This document shows positions 27,185 through 35,591 of a stretch of 64,000 bases of DNA, in pieces. Made by a program: the position numbers and the translations under genes. The notes beneath the pieces were generated by a model that searched no databases, was not told the DNA's origin, and was given only the letters and a program-made list of their open reading frames with translations. The DNA is from Micromonospora chersina (GTDB lineage: Bacteria > Actinomycetota > Actinomycetes > Mycobacteriales > Micromonosporaceae), in contig NZ_FMIB01000002.1 in assembly GCF_900091475.1 (NCBI RefSeq), positions 4,588,001 to 4,652,000 on the forward strand. The letters run 5' to 3'. Position 1 is the first letter of the stretch; every line of letters begins with the position of its first letter.

Positions 27185-27847
27185 GTGCTGAGCGAGCCGT
27201 TCCTGACCAGCCGGCCCGAGGACGGGTCGGACATCCCGCTGCTGGTCTGGCGGGCCGAGGCGCCGCTGCTGGCGGTCGGGTCCGCCCCGCTGGGCGGCGG
27301 GATCGGCGTACGCCGGTGGGTCGTCAACGCGACAGTGCCGATGTCGTACGACCGGGACGACCCGGCCGCGCACCTGGCCGAGCTGGCCGACGGCCTCGGT
27401 CTGACCGGGCCCGGGGTCGGGCTGCTGACCGGGGTCGACGTGACCGAGGTGGTGGCCCGCGCGGACGGCGGCGTGCGGGTCTGGGCGACCGTCGGCCTCG
27501 GCACCCCGGTCTGGGCGGCCGAGCCCGAGCCCGCCGCGCCCGCCCAGCGGGTCGGCACGGTCAACATCGTCGTGCACGTCCCGGTCCGGCTCGGCGACGC
27601 CGCCCTCGTCAACGCGGTGGCCACGGCCACCGAGGCGAAGGCGCAGGCGATCTGGGAGCTGGGGTTGCCGGCCACCGGCACCCCCACCGACGCGGTCACC
27701 GTGCTGTGCCCGGCCGACGGCGAGCCGGCCCCGTACGGCGGTCCCCGCTCGGCCTGGGGCGCCCCGCTGGCCCGGGCCGTGCACGCGGCGGTCCTGGCCG
27801 GCGGCGCCGGCACGGTCGTGCCCTGGTCCGACCGGTTGGCGGGCTGA
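27185..27847 (+). CDS. cbiZ: Adenosylcobinamide amidohydrolase (CbiZ)
   Basis: A 220-residue protein of the CbiZ family, with RWVVNATVP, GTVNIVVHVPVRL, ALVNAVATATEAKAQA, GTPTDAVTVLCP and a late PRSAWGAPLARAVHAAV. CbiZ cleaves the aminopropanol arm of adenosylcobinamide to adenosylcobyric acid so that salvaged corrinoids can re-enter B12 synthesis. The length is normal. No other cobalamin genes and no B12 riboswitch are seen nearby, so this is an isolated salvage gene. It sits where M. tuberculosis has the short membrane gene Rv3675, between crp and nth. Confidence 0.88.
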   Translation: MLSEPFLTSRPEDGSDIPLLVWRAEAPLLAVGSAPLGGGIGVRRWVVNATVPMSYDRDDPAAHLAELADGLGLTGPGVGLLTGVDVTEVVARADGGVRVWATVGLGTPVWAAEPEPAAPAQRVGTVNIVVHVPVRLGDAALVNAVATATEAKAQAIWELGLPATGTPTDAVTVLCPADGEPAPYGGPRSAWGAPLARAVHAAVLAGGAGTVVPWSDRLAG

Positions 27848-27919
27848 GCGTGGATCCGGCCCGCCCGGCCGATCGGGTTTTCCGACCGATCGGCCCTCGT
27901 CGCGGCATTCCCGGGACGG

Positions 27920-27925
27920 TAGCGT
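27920..27925 (+). promoter_or_regulatory. -10 element of the CapA-like lipoprotein gene
   Basis: TAGCGT ends eight bases before the ATG at 27934; no ribosome site is present. Confidence 0.45.
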
Positions 27926-27933
27926 CGCGCACG

Positions 27934-29127
27934 ATGTACGCTCCCGCCCTCTCCGTGCCTCGTCCCCGTCGCTCCGCCGCCCGGGGCGTGCGCCTCTCCG
28001 CGGCCGTCGGCGCGCTGCTCGTCGTCCTGCTCGCCGCCGGGTGCGGCGGCGAATCCGGCGACGGGCCGATCTGGCAGCCGGGCCAGGGCGGGGGGTCGAC
28101 CGCCTCGGGCGGCCCCGCCGAGGCCGACCAGCCCGACGCGTCGGGCGAGCCGGCCGAGAAGTCGATCTCGCTGACCGCGACCGGTGACGTGATCATGGGT
28201 AACGCCCCGTCCCGGCTGCCGGCCAACGGCGGGAAGGGCTTCTTCGACGACGTCAAGGCCGCGCTCAAGGGCGACCTCGTGATGGGCAACCTGGAGGAGC
28301 CGCTCACCGACGACACCGGTGCCGGCAAGTGCGGCCCGCAGCCGAAGAACTGCTACCAGTTCCGGGCGCCCCCGGGCTGGGCGGCGCACCTGCGCACGGC
28401 CGGGTTCCAGCTGCTCAACCAGGCAAACAACCACGGCTACGACTACGGCCAGCAGGGCTACGAGAACACCCAGTCGGCGCTGGAGGCGCACGGGCTCAAG
28501 CACACCGGCGCGCCCGGCGAGATCACCGTGGTCGACGTCAAGGGCATCAAGGTCGCGGTGGCCGGCTTCTCGTCGTACCCCTGGTCGAACAGCCTCATCG
28601 ACATCGACGCGGCGAAGCAGGTCATCACCATGGCCAAGGGGATGGCCGACCTGGTCGTGGTGCAGGTGCACATGGGCGCCGAGGGCGCCGACCGGTCCCA
28701 CGTGAAGCCGGGAACCGAGATGTACGTCGGGGAGAACCGCGGCGACCCCGTCCGCTTCTCGCACGCGGTGATCGACGCGGGCGCCGACCTGGTGATCGGG
28801 CACGGCCCGCACGTGCTGCGCGGCATGGAGTTCTACAAGGGGCGGCTGATCGCCTACAGCCTGGGCAACTTCGCCGGGGGCGGGAAGTCGCTGAACAGCG
28901 CGGGCCGGCTCGGCTGGGGCGGCGTGCTGAAGGTGTCGCTGACCGCGGAGGGGCGCTTCGTCGGGGGCGAGTTCACCTCGACCGCGATGAACAGCGTGGG
29001 CCGGCCGGCCATCGACCGGCAGGACCGCGGCCTCGGGCTGGTCCGCGAGGTGACCCGGGCCGACTTCCCGCAGTCCGGCGCGCGACTCGACGCGACCGGC
29101 AAGATCAGCGCTCCGGCGGGTGGCTGA
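27934..29127 (+). CDS. CapA/PgsA-like lipoprotein metallophosphatase
   Basis: A 397-residue lipoprotein. The signal peptide ends in the lipobox LLAAGC at about residues 32-37, followed by a Gly/Ser/Pro linker (to about 75). The PGA-cap domain (about 80-370) has [39 protein letters not shown] and [10 protein letters not shown], the calcineurin-like fold of poly-gamma-glutamate capsule protein CapA. No capB/capC genes are near, so a wall- or phosphate-related role is more likely than capsule export. The ATG at 27934 follows a -10 box. It lies between cbiZ and nth. Confidence 0.9.
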   Translation: MYAPALSVPRPRRSAARGVRLSAAVGALLVVLLAAGCGGESGDGPIWQPGQGGGSTASGGPAEADQPDASGEPAEKSISLTATGDVIMGNAPSRLPANGGKGFFDDVKAALKGDLVMGNLEEPLTDDTGAGKCGPQPKNCYQFRAPPGWAAHLRTAGFQLLNQANNHGYDYGQQGYENTQSALEAHGLKHTGAPGEITVVDVKGIKVAVAGFSSYPWSNSLIDIDAAKQVITMAKGMADLVVVQVHMGAEGADRSHVKPGTEMYVGENRGDPVRFSHAVIDAGADLVIGHGPHVLRGMEFYKGRLIAYSLGNFAGGGKSLNSAGRLGWGGVLKVSLTAEGRFVGGEFTSTAMNSVGRPAIDRQDRGLGLVREVTRADFPQSGARLDATGKISAPAGG

Positions 29128-29176
29128 GGCGCACCGCCGCCCGCGTGGGCCCCGCCGGGACGTCACCCCCGCGACG

Positions 29177-29182
29177 TAGGCT
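29177..29182 (+). promoter_or_regulatory. -10 element of a leaderless nth operon
   Basis: TAGGCT ends seven bases before the GTG at 29190, with no ribosome site between. Confidence 0.55.
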
Positions 29183-29189
29183 GGCCGGC

Positions 29190-29969
29190 GTGACCACGCG
29201 CCTCCCCGAGACCGACCTCGGCCGCACGCGTCGCGCCCGCCGGATCGGCCGGGTGCTGACCGAGACGCACCCCGACGCGCACTGTGAACTCGACCACTCC
29301 AACGCGCTGGAGCTGTCCGTCGCCACGATCCTGTCGGCCCAGTGCACGGACAAGAAGGTCAACGAGGTCACCCCGAAGCTGTTCGCCCGCTACCGCAGCG
29401 CGGCCGACTACGCCGGGGCCGACCGCGCCGAGCTGGAGGAGCTGATCCGGCCCACCGGGTTCTACCGGAACAAGACCAGCTCACTGATCAACCTGGGCCG
29501 CGCCCTCTGTGAGCGCTACGACGGCGAGGTCCCCGGCCGGCTCGCCGACCTGGTCACCCTGCCGGGGATCGGGCGCAAGACCGCCAACGTGATCCTCGGC
29601 AACGCCTTCGACGTCCCCGGCATCACCGTCGACACCCACTTCCAGCGGCTCGTGCAGCGGTGGGGGCTGACCACCGAGACCGACCCGGTCAAGATCGAGC
29701 ACGCGATCGGCGCCCTCTACCCGAAGCGCGACTGGACGATGCTGTCGCACCGGATCATCTTCCACGGCCGGCGGGTCTGCCACGCCCGCAAGCCGGCCTG
29801 CGGGGCCTGCACGCTGGCGAAGCTCTGCCCGTCGTACGGCACGGGGCCGACCGAGCCGGTGGCCGCGGCCAAGCTGCTCAAGGGTCCCCGCGCGCGGGAC
29901 CTGGCGGTGGCCGTCGGCCTCGACCCCGACCTGGTGCCGCAGCAGGCCGTCGCGGCGGAGGTGCCGTGA
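29190..29969 (+). CDS. nth: Endonuclease III
   Basis: A 259-residue DNA glycosylase/AP lyase that removes oxidised pyrimidines. The helix-hairpin-helix [14 protein letters not shown] holds catalytic Lys130, and Asp148 lies in TVDTHFQR, the 18-residue spacing of E. coli Nth. Four cysteines in [17 protein letters not shown] ligate a 4Fe-4S cluster. A C-terminal tail of about 35 residues is typical of actinobacterial Nth. The stop overlaps the GTG of the thioredoxin gene (GTGA), so nth, the thioredoxin-like and Nudix genes form one coupled operon, as around Rv3674c. Confidence 0.96.
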   Translation: MTTRLPETDLGRTRRARRIGRVLTETHPDAHCELDHSNALELSVATILSAQCTDKKVNEVTPKLFARYRSAADYAGADRAELEELIRPTGFYRNKTSSLINLGRALCERYDGEVPGRLADLVTLPGIGRKTANVILGNAFDVPGITVDTHFQRLVQRWGLTTETDPVKIEHAIGALYPKRDWTMLSHRIIFHGRRVCHARKPACGACTLAKLCPSYGTGPTEPVAAAKLLKGPRARDLAVAVGLDPDLVPQQAVAAEVP

Positions 29970-30568
29970 CCCGCCGGCTCGCGTACCTGCTCGTCCCGCT
30001 GCTGCTCGCGGTGGCCGGCTGCACCGGCACCACCGAGGAACCGGCGGGCCCGGCCCCGGCCACCCGGGCCGAGCGCCCCTCGCCGTTCGAAGACTGCGCC
30101 CCGTTGACCGCCGCGCCGCCGTCCGGCGCGGCCCCGTCGGGCGCATCCGGTGACCCCCTGCCCGACCTGGCCCTCTCCTGCTTCACCGGCGGCGCCCCGG
30201 TGAACGTGCGCGACATCAAGGGCCCGGCCGTGATCAACGTGTGGGCGTCCTGGTGCCCGCCGTGCCGCAAGGAGCTGCCCGCCTTCCAGCGGCTCAGCGA
30301 GCGGGCCGGCGGCCGGTTCCAGGTGATCGGGGTCAACAGCCGGGACAGCCGCGGCGGCGCGCAGTCCATCGGCGAGGACTTCGGCGTCCGGTTCCCCATG
30401 CTTGTCGACCAGGGGGACGCGTTCGAGCGGGCGCTCGGCCGCAACGCCTTCCCGCTGACCGTCCTGGTCGACGCCGACGGGCGGATCCGGCACACCGACT
30501 CGACCGGAGCGCTCGACGACGCCCGCCTCACCGAGCTGGTCCGCACCCACCTCGGGGTGCGGCTGTGA
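29966..30568 (+). CDS. TlpA/ResA-like thioredoxin-fold lipoprotein
   Basis: A 200-residue exported lipoprotein. The signal peptide ends in the lipobox LAVAGC (about residues 14-19). After a Pro/Ala linker, the thioredoxin domain (about 65-195) has the redox motif [11 protein letters not shown], the [10 protein letters not shown] cis-proline region and a GVNSRD strand, typical of TlpA/ResA thiol-disulfide reductases acting outside the membrane. It corresponds to Rv3673c. Its GTG overlaps nth and its stop overlaps the Nudix start. With MarP downstream, which has a structural disulfide, a shared role in envelope stress is plausible (inference). Confidence 0.92.
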   Translation: MTRRLAYLLVPLLLAVAGCTGTTEEPAGPAPATRAERPSPFEDCAPLTAAPPSGAAPSGASGDPLPDLALSCFTGGAPVNVRDIKGPAVINVWASWCPPCRKELPAFQRLSERAGGRFQVIGVNSRDSRGGAQSIGEDFGVRFPMLVDQGDAFERALGRNAFPLTVLVDADGRIRHTDSTGALDDARLTELVRTHLGVRL

Positions 30569-31254
30569 CCCGACCGCCCGGCTGGCTCGACCCGCTGCTC
30601 GACCGCCTCGGCACCGCGCGGGCCGAGGACTTCACCCGGCTCACCACCCCGGAGAGCGGCGGCCGGGAGAGCGCCGTGCTGGTGCTGCTCGGCGAGGAGC
30701 CGGGCACCGGCCCGGACGTGCTGGTCCTCCAGCGGGCCGCCACGCTGCGCAACCACGCCGGGCAGCCGGCCTTCCCCGGCGGCGCGGCCGACCCGGAGGA
30801 CGCCGACGCCAGCGCCACCGCGCTGCGCGAGGCGAACGAGGAGGTCGACCTCGACCCGGCCAGCGTCACCGTGCTGGCCGAGCTGCCCAAGCTGTGGATC
30901 CCGGTCAGCGACTTCCTGGTCACCCCGGTGCTCGCCTGGTGGCACGACCCGCACCCGGTGCACCCCCGCGAGCCCGCCGAGGTCGCGCACGTCGCCCGGC
31001 TGCCGATCGCCGAGCTGGTCGACCCGGAGAACCGCATGCGGGTACGCCACCCGAGCGGCTGGATAGGCCCGGCCTTCTCGGTGCGGGGCATGCTCGTCTG
31101 GGGCTTCACCGCCGGGGTGTTGAACACGCTGCTGGAGATGGGTGGGTGGGCCCGTCCGTGGCCGCGTTCCCGGGTGGTGGAGCTGCCGCCGACCGGCGCC
31201 GCCCCGGCCCCCTCGGCGGGCACCGACGCGGTCGACGAGAGCCCGGTCCGCTGA
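30565..31254 (+). CDS. CoA pyrophosphatase-type Nudix hydrolase
   Basis: A 229-residue Nudix protein. VLVLQRAATLRNHAGQPAFPGG is split here as the LQRAATLRNHAG and QPAFPGG parts of the UPF0035 motif that marks CoA/acyl-CoA diphosphatases (NudL, PCD1), and ALREANEEVDL is the Nudix box. The box glycine before the last hydrophobic residue is Asp here. It should cleave CoA to 4'-phosphopantetheine and 3',5'-ADP. It corresponds to Rv3672c. Its GTG overlaps the thioredoxin stop by four bases; MarP follows 87 bp later with its own -10 element. Confidence 0.9.
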   Translation: MTRPPGWLDPLLDRLGTARAEDFTRLTTPESGGRESAVLVLLGEEPGTGPDVLVLQRAATLRNHAGQPAFPGGAADPEDADASATALREANEEVDLDPASVTVLAELPKLWIPVSDFLVTPVLAWWHDPHPVHPREPAEVAHVARLPIAELVDPENRMRVRHPSGWIGPAFSVRGMLVWGFTAGVLNTLLEMGGWARPWPRSRVVELPPTGAAPAPSAGTDAVDESPVR

Positions 31255-31329
31255 ACCGACCGGGATCACCGGCGCGGATCTGAAGGTCACGTTCAGCGAG
31301 CGGTCAGCCTGTTCCGGGCACCGTGCCCG

Positions 31330-31335
31330 TACCCT
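31330..31335 (+). promoter_or_regulatory. -10 element of a leaderless marP transcript
   Basis: TACCCT ends six bases before the GTG at 31342; no Shine-Dalgarno sequence is present. Confidence 0.55.
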
Positions 31336-31341
31336 GGGGGC

Positions 31342-32520
31342 GTGTCCGCCGTGGATCTCGTACTGCTCCTGCTCATGCTCGTGTTCGCGATCAGCGGATA
31401 CCGTCAGGGCTTCGTCATCGGGGCGCTGTCGTTCTCCGGCTTCTTCCTGGGCGCCCTGCTCGGCCTCCAGGTCGGGCCGCTGGTCGCCCGGCAGTTCGCC
31501 GACAGCGGCACCCGCGTGCTGATCTCCCTGGTGGCGATCTTCGGGCTGGCCGTGCTGGGGCAGGCTCTGGCCGGCTGGCTCGGCTCCAACCTGCGGGCCG
31601 CGATCACCGGGCCGTTCGGGCGGAAGGTCGACGACGCCGGCGGCGCGGTCATCTCGGTGTTCGCCGTCATGCTGGTGGCGTGGCTGGTGGCCGTGCCGCT
31701 GGGCTCCTCGTCGGTGCCCTGGCTGGCCTCCTCGGTGCGCAACAGCGCGCTGCTGACAGTTGTCGACCGGGTGCTGCCGGACAAGGCGCAGGAGCTGTCC
31801 ACGGCGCTGCGCGACACTGTCGACACCAACGGCTTCCCGGACGTCTTCGGCGACCTCGCGCCGACCCGGGCCCGGCAGGTCTCCCCGCCCGACCCGGCGC
31901 TCGCCAACTCCCAGGTGGTGAAGAACAGCCAGCGGTCGGTGGTGAAGGTGCTGGGCTCCGCCCCGAGTTGCGCCCGCCGCATCGAGGGCTCCGGCTTCGT
32001 GTACGCCGACGACCGGGTGATGACCAACGCGCACGTGGTGGCGGGCACCCGGTCGGTGGCGGTGGAACTGCGCGGCGAGCGCTACGACGGCGAGGTCGTC
32101 GTCTACGACCCGGCGCGGGACCTGGCTGTCCTGCACGTGCCGGGGCTGCCCGGGCCGTCGCTGCGCTTCGCCGCCGGGGAGGCCGGCAGCGGGGCCGACG
32201 CCATCGTGCTGGGCTTCCCCCTCGACGGCCCGTACGACGCCCGCCCGGCCCGCATCCGCGACGTCGACCGGATCACCGGGCCGGACATCTACTCGTCCGG
32301 CGACGTGACCCGGGAGATCTACACGATCCGGGCGCTGGTCCGCAGCGGCAACTCGGGCGGCCCGCTGGTCTCCTCGAACGGGCTGGTCCTCGGCGTGATC
32401 TTCGCGGCCGCCGCGGACGACCCGAACACCGGCTTCGCGGTGACCGCCGCCGAGGCGCGGTCGGTGGCGCTGGCCGGCGCGGAGCGTACCCGTGGGGTGG
32501 CCACCGGCGAGTGCACCTGA
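31342..32520 (+). CDS. marP: MarP-like membrane serine protease (CvpA-trypsin)
   Basis: A 392-residue protein with an N-terminal CvpA-type domain of four membrane helices (about 3-145) and an extracytoplasmic chymotrypsin-fold protease. The triad is His231 in TNAHVV, Asp260 in DLAVLHV and Ser338 in GNSGGPL. Cys210 and Cys391 correspond to the disulfide of M. tuberculosis MarP (Cys214-Cys395, from memory), with the same four-residue offset seen at His and Asp. MarP gives acid and oxidative stress resistance by activating wall hydrolases. It closes the conserved nth operon region and converges on a PAP2 gene. Confidence 0.92.
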   Translation: MSAVDLVLLLLMLVFAISGYRQGFVIGALSFSGFFLGALLGLQVGPLVARQFADSGTRVLISLVAIFGLAVLGQALAGWLGSNLRAAITGPFGRKVDDAGGAVISVFAVMLVAWLVAVPLGSSSVPWLASSVRNSALLTVVDRVLPDKAQELSTALRDTVDTNGFPDVFGDLAPTRARQVSPPDPALANSQVVKNSQRSVVKVLGSAPSCARRIEGSGFVYADDRVMTNAHVVAGTRSVAVELRGERYDGEVVVYDPARDLAVLHVPGLPGPSLRFAAGEAGSGADAIVLGFPLDGPYDARPARIRDVDRITGPDIYSSGDVTREIYTIRALVRSGNSGGPLVSSNGLVLGVIFAAAADDPNTGFAVTAAEARSVALAGAERTRGVATGECT

Positions 32521-32541
32521 GCCGGCGGCGGCCGACGGCGG

Positions 32542-33264
32542 TCAGCCGGCCGCGGCGCCCGCCGGCTTCACGTCGTCGCCGGAGCGGCCCAGCGGCAGCT
32601 TGGCCCGACCCCAGGTGAGCGTGCGGTCGAGCACCGCCCGCGCCATGATCGCCACGCACACGCCGCCGTTGAGGAAGGACGCCGCCACGTCGCTGGGGTG
32701 GTGCATGCCCCGGTACATGCGGGTGAGCGCGACCCCGACCGGCACCAGCACCAGGAGCGTCCACCAGGTGACCTTGGCCGGGGTGCTCCGCGCCCGCAGA
32801 GCGAGCAGCACGGCGATGCCGACGTAGAGCGCCATGGCGGCGGACGTGTGCCCGGACGGGAAGCTGGAGGTCGGCGGCGAGCTGTCCATGTGCTCGACGG
32901 CGGGGCGTCGGCGGTCGATGGCCATCGTCGTGAAGAGGAAGATCAGCGCCTGCGCGCTCACCGCCGCGCAGAGGAAGATCGGCTCCCGCCAGCGGTGCAG
33001 GACCAGCCGCAGCACCAGCGCCACCAGCACGGTCACCACGACGATCAGCTGGGTGCTGGCCAGCGTGCTGAACACCAGCGAGACGTCGTTCCAGCCCGCG
33101 GTCCGGTGGGCGGCCAACTCGCGGTTGACGGTGTCCTCCACGGTGAACGGCCAGGTCTTCGCGAGCACCCGGGTGACCAGGAGACCCAGCGCGACCATGA
33201 CGGAGAAGAGCAGGGCCACCGGCAGCAGGACCCGCCGGGCGATCTGGACCGCGACATCGGACAT
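32542..33264 (-). CDS. PAP2-type membrane phosphatase
   Basis: A 240-residue integral membrane phosphatase with six helices. The three PAP2 signatures are complete: DRRRP (Arg/Pro of KxxxxxxRP, after the fourth helix), SFPSGHTSAA and the late TRMYRGMHHPSD. The active site faces outward, so undecaprenyl diphosphate, phosphatidate or a similar lipid phosphate is the expected substrate. AAGGG lies seven bases before the ATG. It is followed on the same strand by nothing but marP converging 21 bp away. A second PAP2 gene lies 30 bp upstream. Confidence 0.9.
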   Translation of the reverse strand: MSDVAVQIARRVLLPVALLFSVMVALGLLVTRVLAKTWPFTVEDTVNRELAAHRTAGWNDVSLVFSTLASTQLIVVVTVLVALVLRLVLHRWREPIFLCAAVSAQALIFLFTTMAIDRRRPAVEHMDSSPPTSSFPSGHTSAAMALYVGIAVLLALRARSTPAKVTWWTLLVLVPVGVALTRMYRGMHHPSDVAASFLNGGVCVAIMARAVLDRTLTWGRAKLPLGRSGDDVKPAGAAAG

Positions 33265-33294
33265 GAGCGGCCCTTTACCCCGGCGGGTGCCGGA

Positions 33295-34092
33295 CTACGC
33301 GTGGCGGCCGTCCGGCCCCGGCTCGGCCAGCTCCGGCTCGACCCCTTCCCGCGTGGTACGCGCCGGCCGCCGTCCGACCCGGGTCCGCCAGGTGGAGAAG
33401 GCGGCCGAGGTCGCGGCGACCACCGCCACGCCGAGCAGCCAGCCGCCGACCACGTCGCTGGTCCAGTGCACGCCCAGCGCGATCCGGCTGAGCCCGGTCA
33501 CCACGGCGATCAGCACCGCCGCCGCCCAGAGCGCGCCGCGCAGCGCCCGGCTGTGCCGGGCGAACGGCAGGAAGACCAGCAGCAGCACCCCGGCGGCCAG
33601 GGTGGCGTTCAGCGCGTGGCCGGACGGGAAGGAGTAGCCGGCCGCCCGCGCCACCGGGTCGAGCAGGTCCGGCCGGTGCCGGCCCACCAGCAGCTTGAGC
33701 AGCGCGCCGAGCAGCCCGCCGACGGTCATGGTGGTGACCACCCAGAGGGCCAGCCGGGGCGCGCCGCGCACCAGCAACCAGACCACCACCGCCGCGGCGG
33801 CCACCCGGAGCGGGCCGGGCCCGAAGACGTGGGTCCACACCTCCATGAGCCGGACCCAGGCCGGGTGGTCGACGGCGTACCCGTGCAGGGCGTCGGTGAT
33901 CGAGGCGTCCAGCCGGGACAGCGGCGACCAGGCGCCCAGCACCAGCAGCGCGAGCAGGGCGAACGGCACCAGCACCAGGAAGGCGGCGGTGGCGGCCAGG
34001 GTCAGCCGGAGCCCCAGCGATCGGTCCCGGTCGAGGCGGCGGCGCCGCCAGGACCGCTCCTGCGGGGAGATCAGGTCGCCGGAGGTGTTCAT
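33295..34092 (-). CDS. PAP2-type membrane phosphatase (second copy)
   Basis: A 265-residue membrane phosphatase. KLLVGRHRP, YSFPSGHALNATLA and SRIALGVHWTSDVVGG are the three PAP2 motifs, all intact. It differs from the neighbour at 32542 by a longer basic N-terminus (RRRRLDRDR, about 15-23) and a longer charged C-terminus, so this is an old tandem rather than a recent duplication. The two are only 30 bp apart on the same strand and probably co-transcribed. Likely roles are lipid carrier recycling or phospholipid turnover. Confidence 0.9.
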   Translation of the reverse strand: MNTSGDLISPQERSWRRRRLDRDRSLGLRLTLAATAAFLVLVPFALLALLVLGAWSPLSRLDASITDALHGYAVDHPAWVRLMEVWTHVFGPGPLRVAAAAVVVWLLVRGAPRLALWVVTTMTVGGLLGALLKLLVGRHRPDLLDPVARAAGYSFPSGHALNATLAAGVLLLVFLPFARHSRALRGALWAAAVLIAVVTGLSRIALGVHWTSDVVGGWLLGVAVVAATSAAFSTWRTRVGRRPARTTREGVEPELAEPGPDGRHA

Positions 34093-34181
34093 GCGCTGTT
34101 CACTACCCAGGGTGGGGCCCGGTCAGACGGGCGTTCCCGCTCGGCGCGTCGTCGCCGCGCCGCGACCCGGAGCCGTCGCCG

Positions 34182-35504
34182 TCAGCGGCGGGACTGCCGG
34201 AACCGGCGGACCATCAGGGCGGCACCGGTGACCAGGGCGACGAACAGGGCCAGGCCGGTCCACAGCCGCTCCGGCGCCGAGTCGTCGGTCTGGCCGGCCG
34301 GGCGGGCCGACCACCGGGCCTGCTGGTTCGGGTTGTAGCCGAACGGGTCGCCGCCCTGCCCGGCCGCGGCGGCCCGGGTGTCCCGGCCCGCGCCGGGCGC
34401 CGGCCCGAAGCCCACCACGCCCGGCGAGTCGTTGTCGTCGAGCGGGTTGCGGCCGACCGACGGCACGTCGGTGGTGAGCGCGGCCACCGGGTCGACCAGG
34501 CCGAAGCCGAACCGGTCGTCGCGCCCGGTCGGGCCGAGGTCTCGGGCCGTGGTGATCAGCCGGTTGACCACGTCCCCGGCGGAGAGCTGCGGATAGCGGG
34601 ACCGGACCAGCGCCGCCGTCGCGGCGACAAGCGGGGCCGCGAAGCTGGTGCCCTGCACCCGCCAGTAGCCGCCGTTGGTGCGGGCGCCGTAGAGCGCGGT
34701 GGCCGGTGCCGTGAGCACCGTCTCGTGGCCGGTGATCGAGCCGGACCAGAGGTTCTGGCTGTTGCGGTCCAGGCCGGCGACCGCCAGCACGCCCGGCTCA
34801 CGGGCCGGGTACCAGACCTTCGGGCTGTTCGACGTGGCCAGGTTGCCGGTGCAGGCGACCACCACGACGTCCCGGGCGAAGGCGTAGTCGAGGGCCGCGG
34901 CCAGGGCCGGGCTGTCCCCGCCGCCGCCCAGCGACAGGTTGATCACGCGGGCGCCGTTGTCGACCGCCCAGCGCACCCCCTTGGCGACGATCATGGCGTC
35001 GTCGTACCGGTTCTCGTCGTCCAGCACGCGGACCGGGAGGATCCGCGCGTCCGGCGCCAGCCCCACCACGCCGCGGTCGTCGTCGGCCCGCCCGGCGATC
35101 AGCCCGGCCACCGTGGTGCCGTGGCCGACCGGGTCCGGCCCGTCCGAGCCGTCCGGCGTGACCAGGTCGAGGCCGGGGAGCACCTGGCCGGCCAGGTCGG
35201 GATGGGTGCCGTCCACTCCGGAATCGATCACCGCGACCACCACGCCGCGGCCGGTCGACGTGCGCCAGGCGGTCCTCGCGCGCAACTCCTCGAGCTGCCA
35301 CTGCTCCTCGCGGACCTGGTCCACCCGGGGCAGCGTGCCCACCGGGGCGAGCCGGGGGGTCGCGACGGGCGGGGCCGGGGCGGCGTGCGCGGGCGGGGCC
35401 GGCGGACCGGCCACGGCGGCCAGGACCGCCGCCGCACCGAGCAGCACGCGTCCGGCGAGACGCCGGGGCGGCGCGGTGGAACCCCCCTGCCGATCCCTGG
35501 TCAC
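34182..35504 (-). CDS. mycP: Type VII secretion mycosin (subtilisin-like protease)
   Basis: A 440-residue membrane-anchored subtilase. Signal peptide about 1-41; mature N-terminal extension; catalytic Asp94 in AVIDSGVDG, His near 128 in GHGTTVAG, oxyanion Asn in ACTGN and Ser near 284 in GTSFAAP; a C-terminal helix (LWTGLALFVALVTGAALMV) with a basic tail. This is the mycosin plan of ESX systems, where MycP stabilises the secretion complex and trims substrates. It lies 87 bp downstream of eccC on the same strand, so probably in the same operon. GTG at 35504 gives the complete signal peptide. Confidence 0.93.
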   Translation of the reverse strand: MTRDRQGGSTAPPRRLAGRVLLGAAAVLAAVAGPPAPPAHAAPAPPVATPRLAPVGTLPRVDQVREEQWQLEELRARTAWRTSTGRGVVVAVIDSGVDGTHPDLAGQVLPGLDLVTPDGSDGPDPVGHGTTVAGLIAGRADDDRGVVGLAPDARILPVRVLDDENRYDDAMIVAKGVRWAVDNGARVINLSLGGGGDSPALAAALDYAFARDVVVVACTGNLATSNSPKVWYPAREPGVLAVAGLDRNSQNLWSGSITGHETVLTAPATALYGARTNGGYWRVQGTSFAAPLVAATAALVRSRYPQLSAGDVVNRLITTARDLGPTGRDDRFGFGLVDPVAALTTDVPSVGRNPLDDNDSPGVVGFGPAPGAGRDTRAAAAGQGGDPFGYNPNQQARWSARPAGQTDDSAPERLWTGLALFVALVTGAALMVRRFRQSRR

Positions 35505-35591
35505 ATTCCCCAGCCATTCATCGCGTCAGACACATGCCGCTCGGAGATTACCGGTTTTCCCGCGTGTCACGGTGCAACTCGGTGAGACCCG

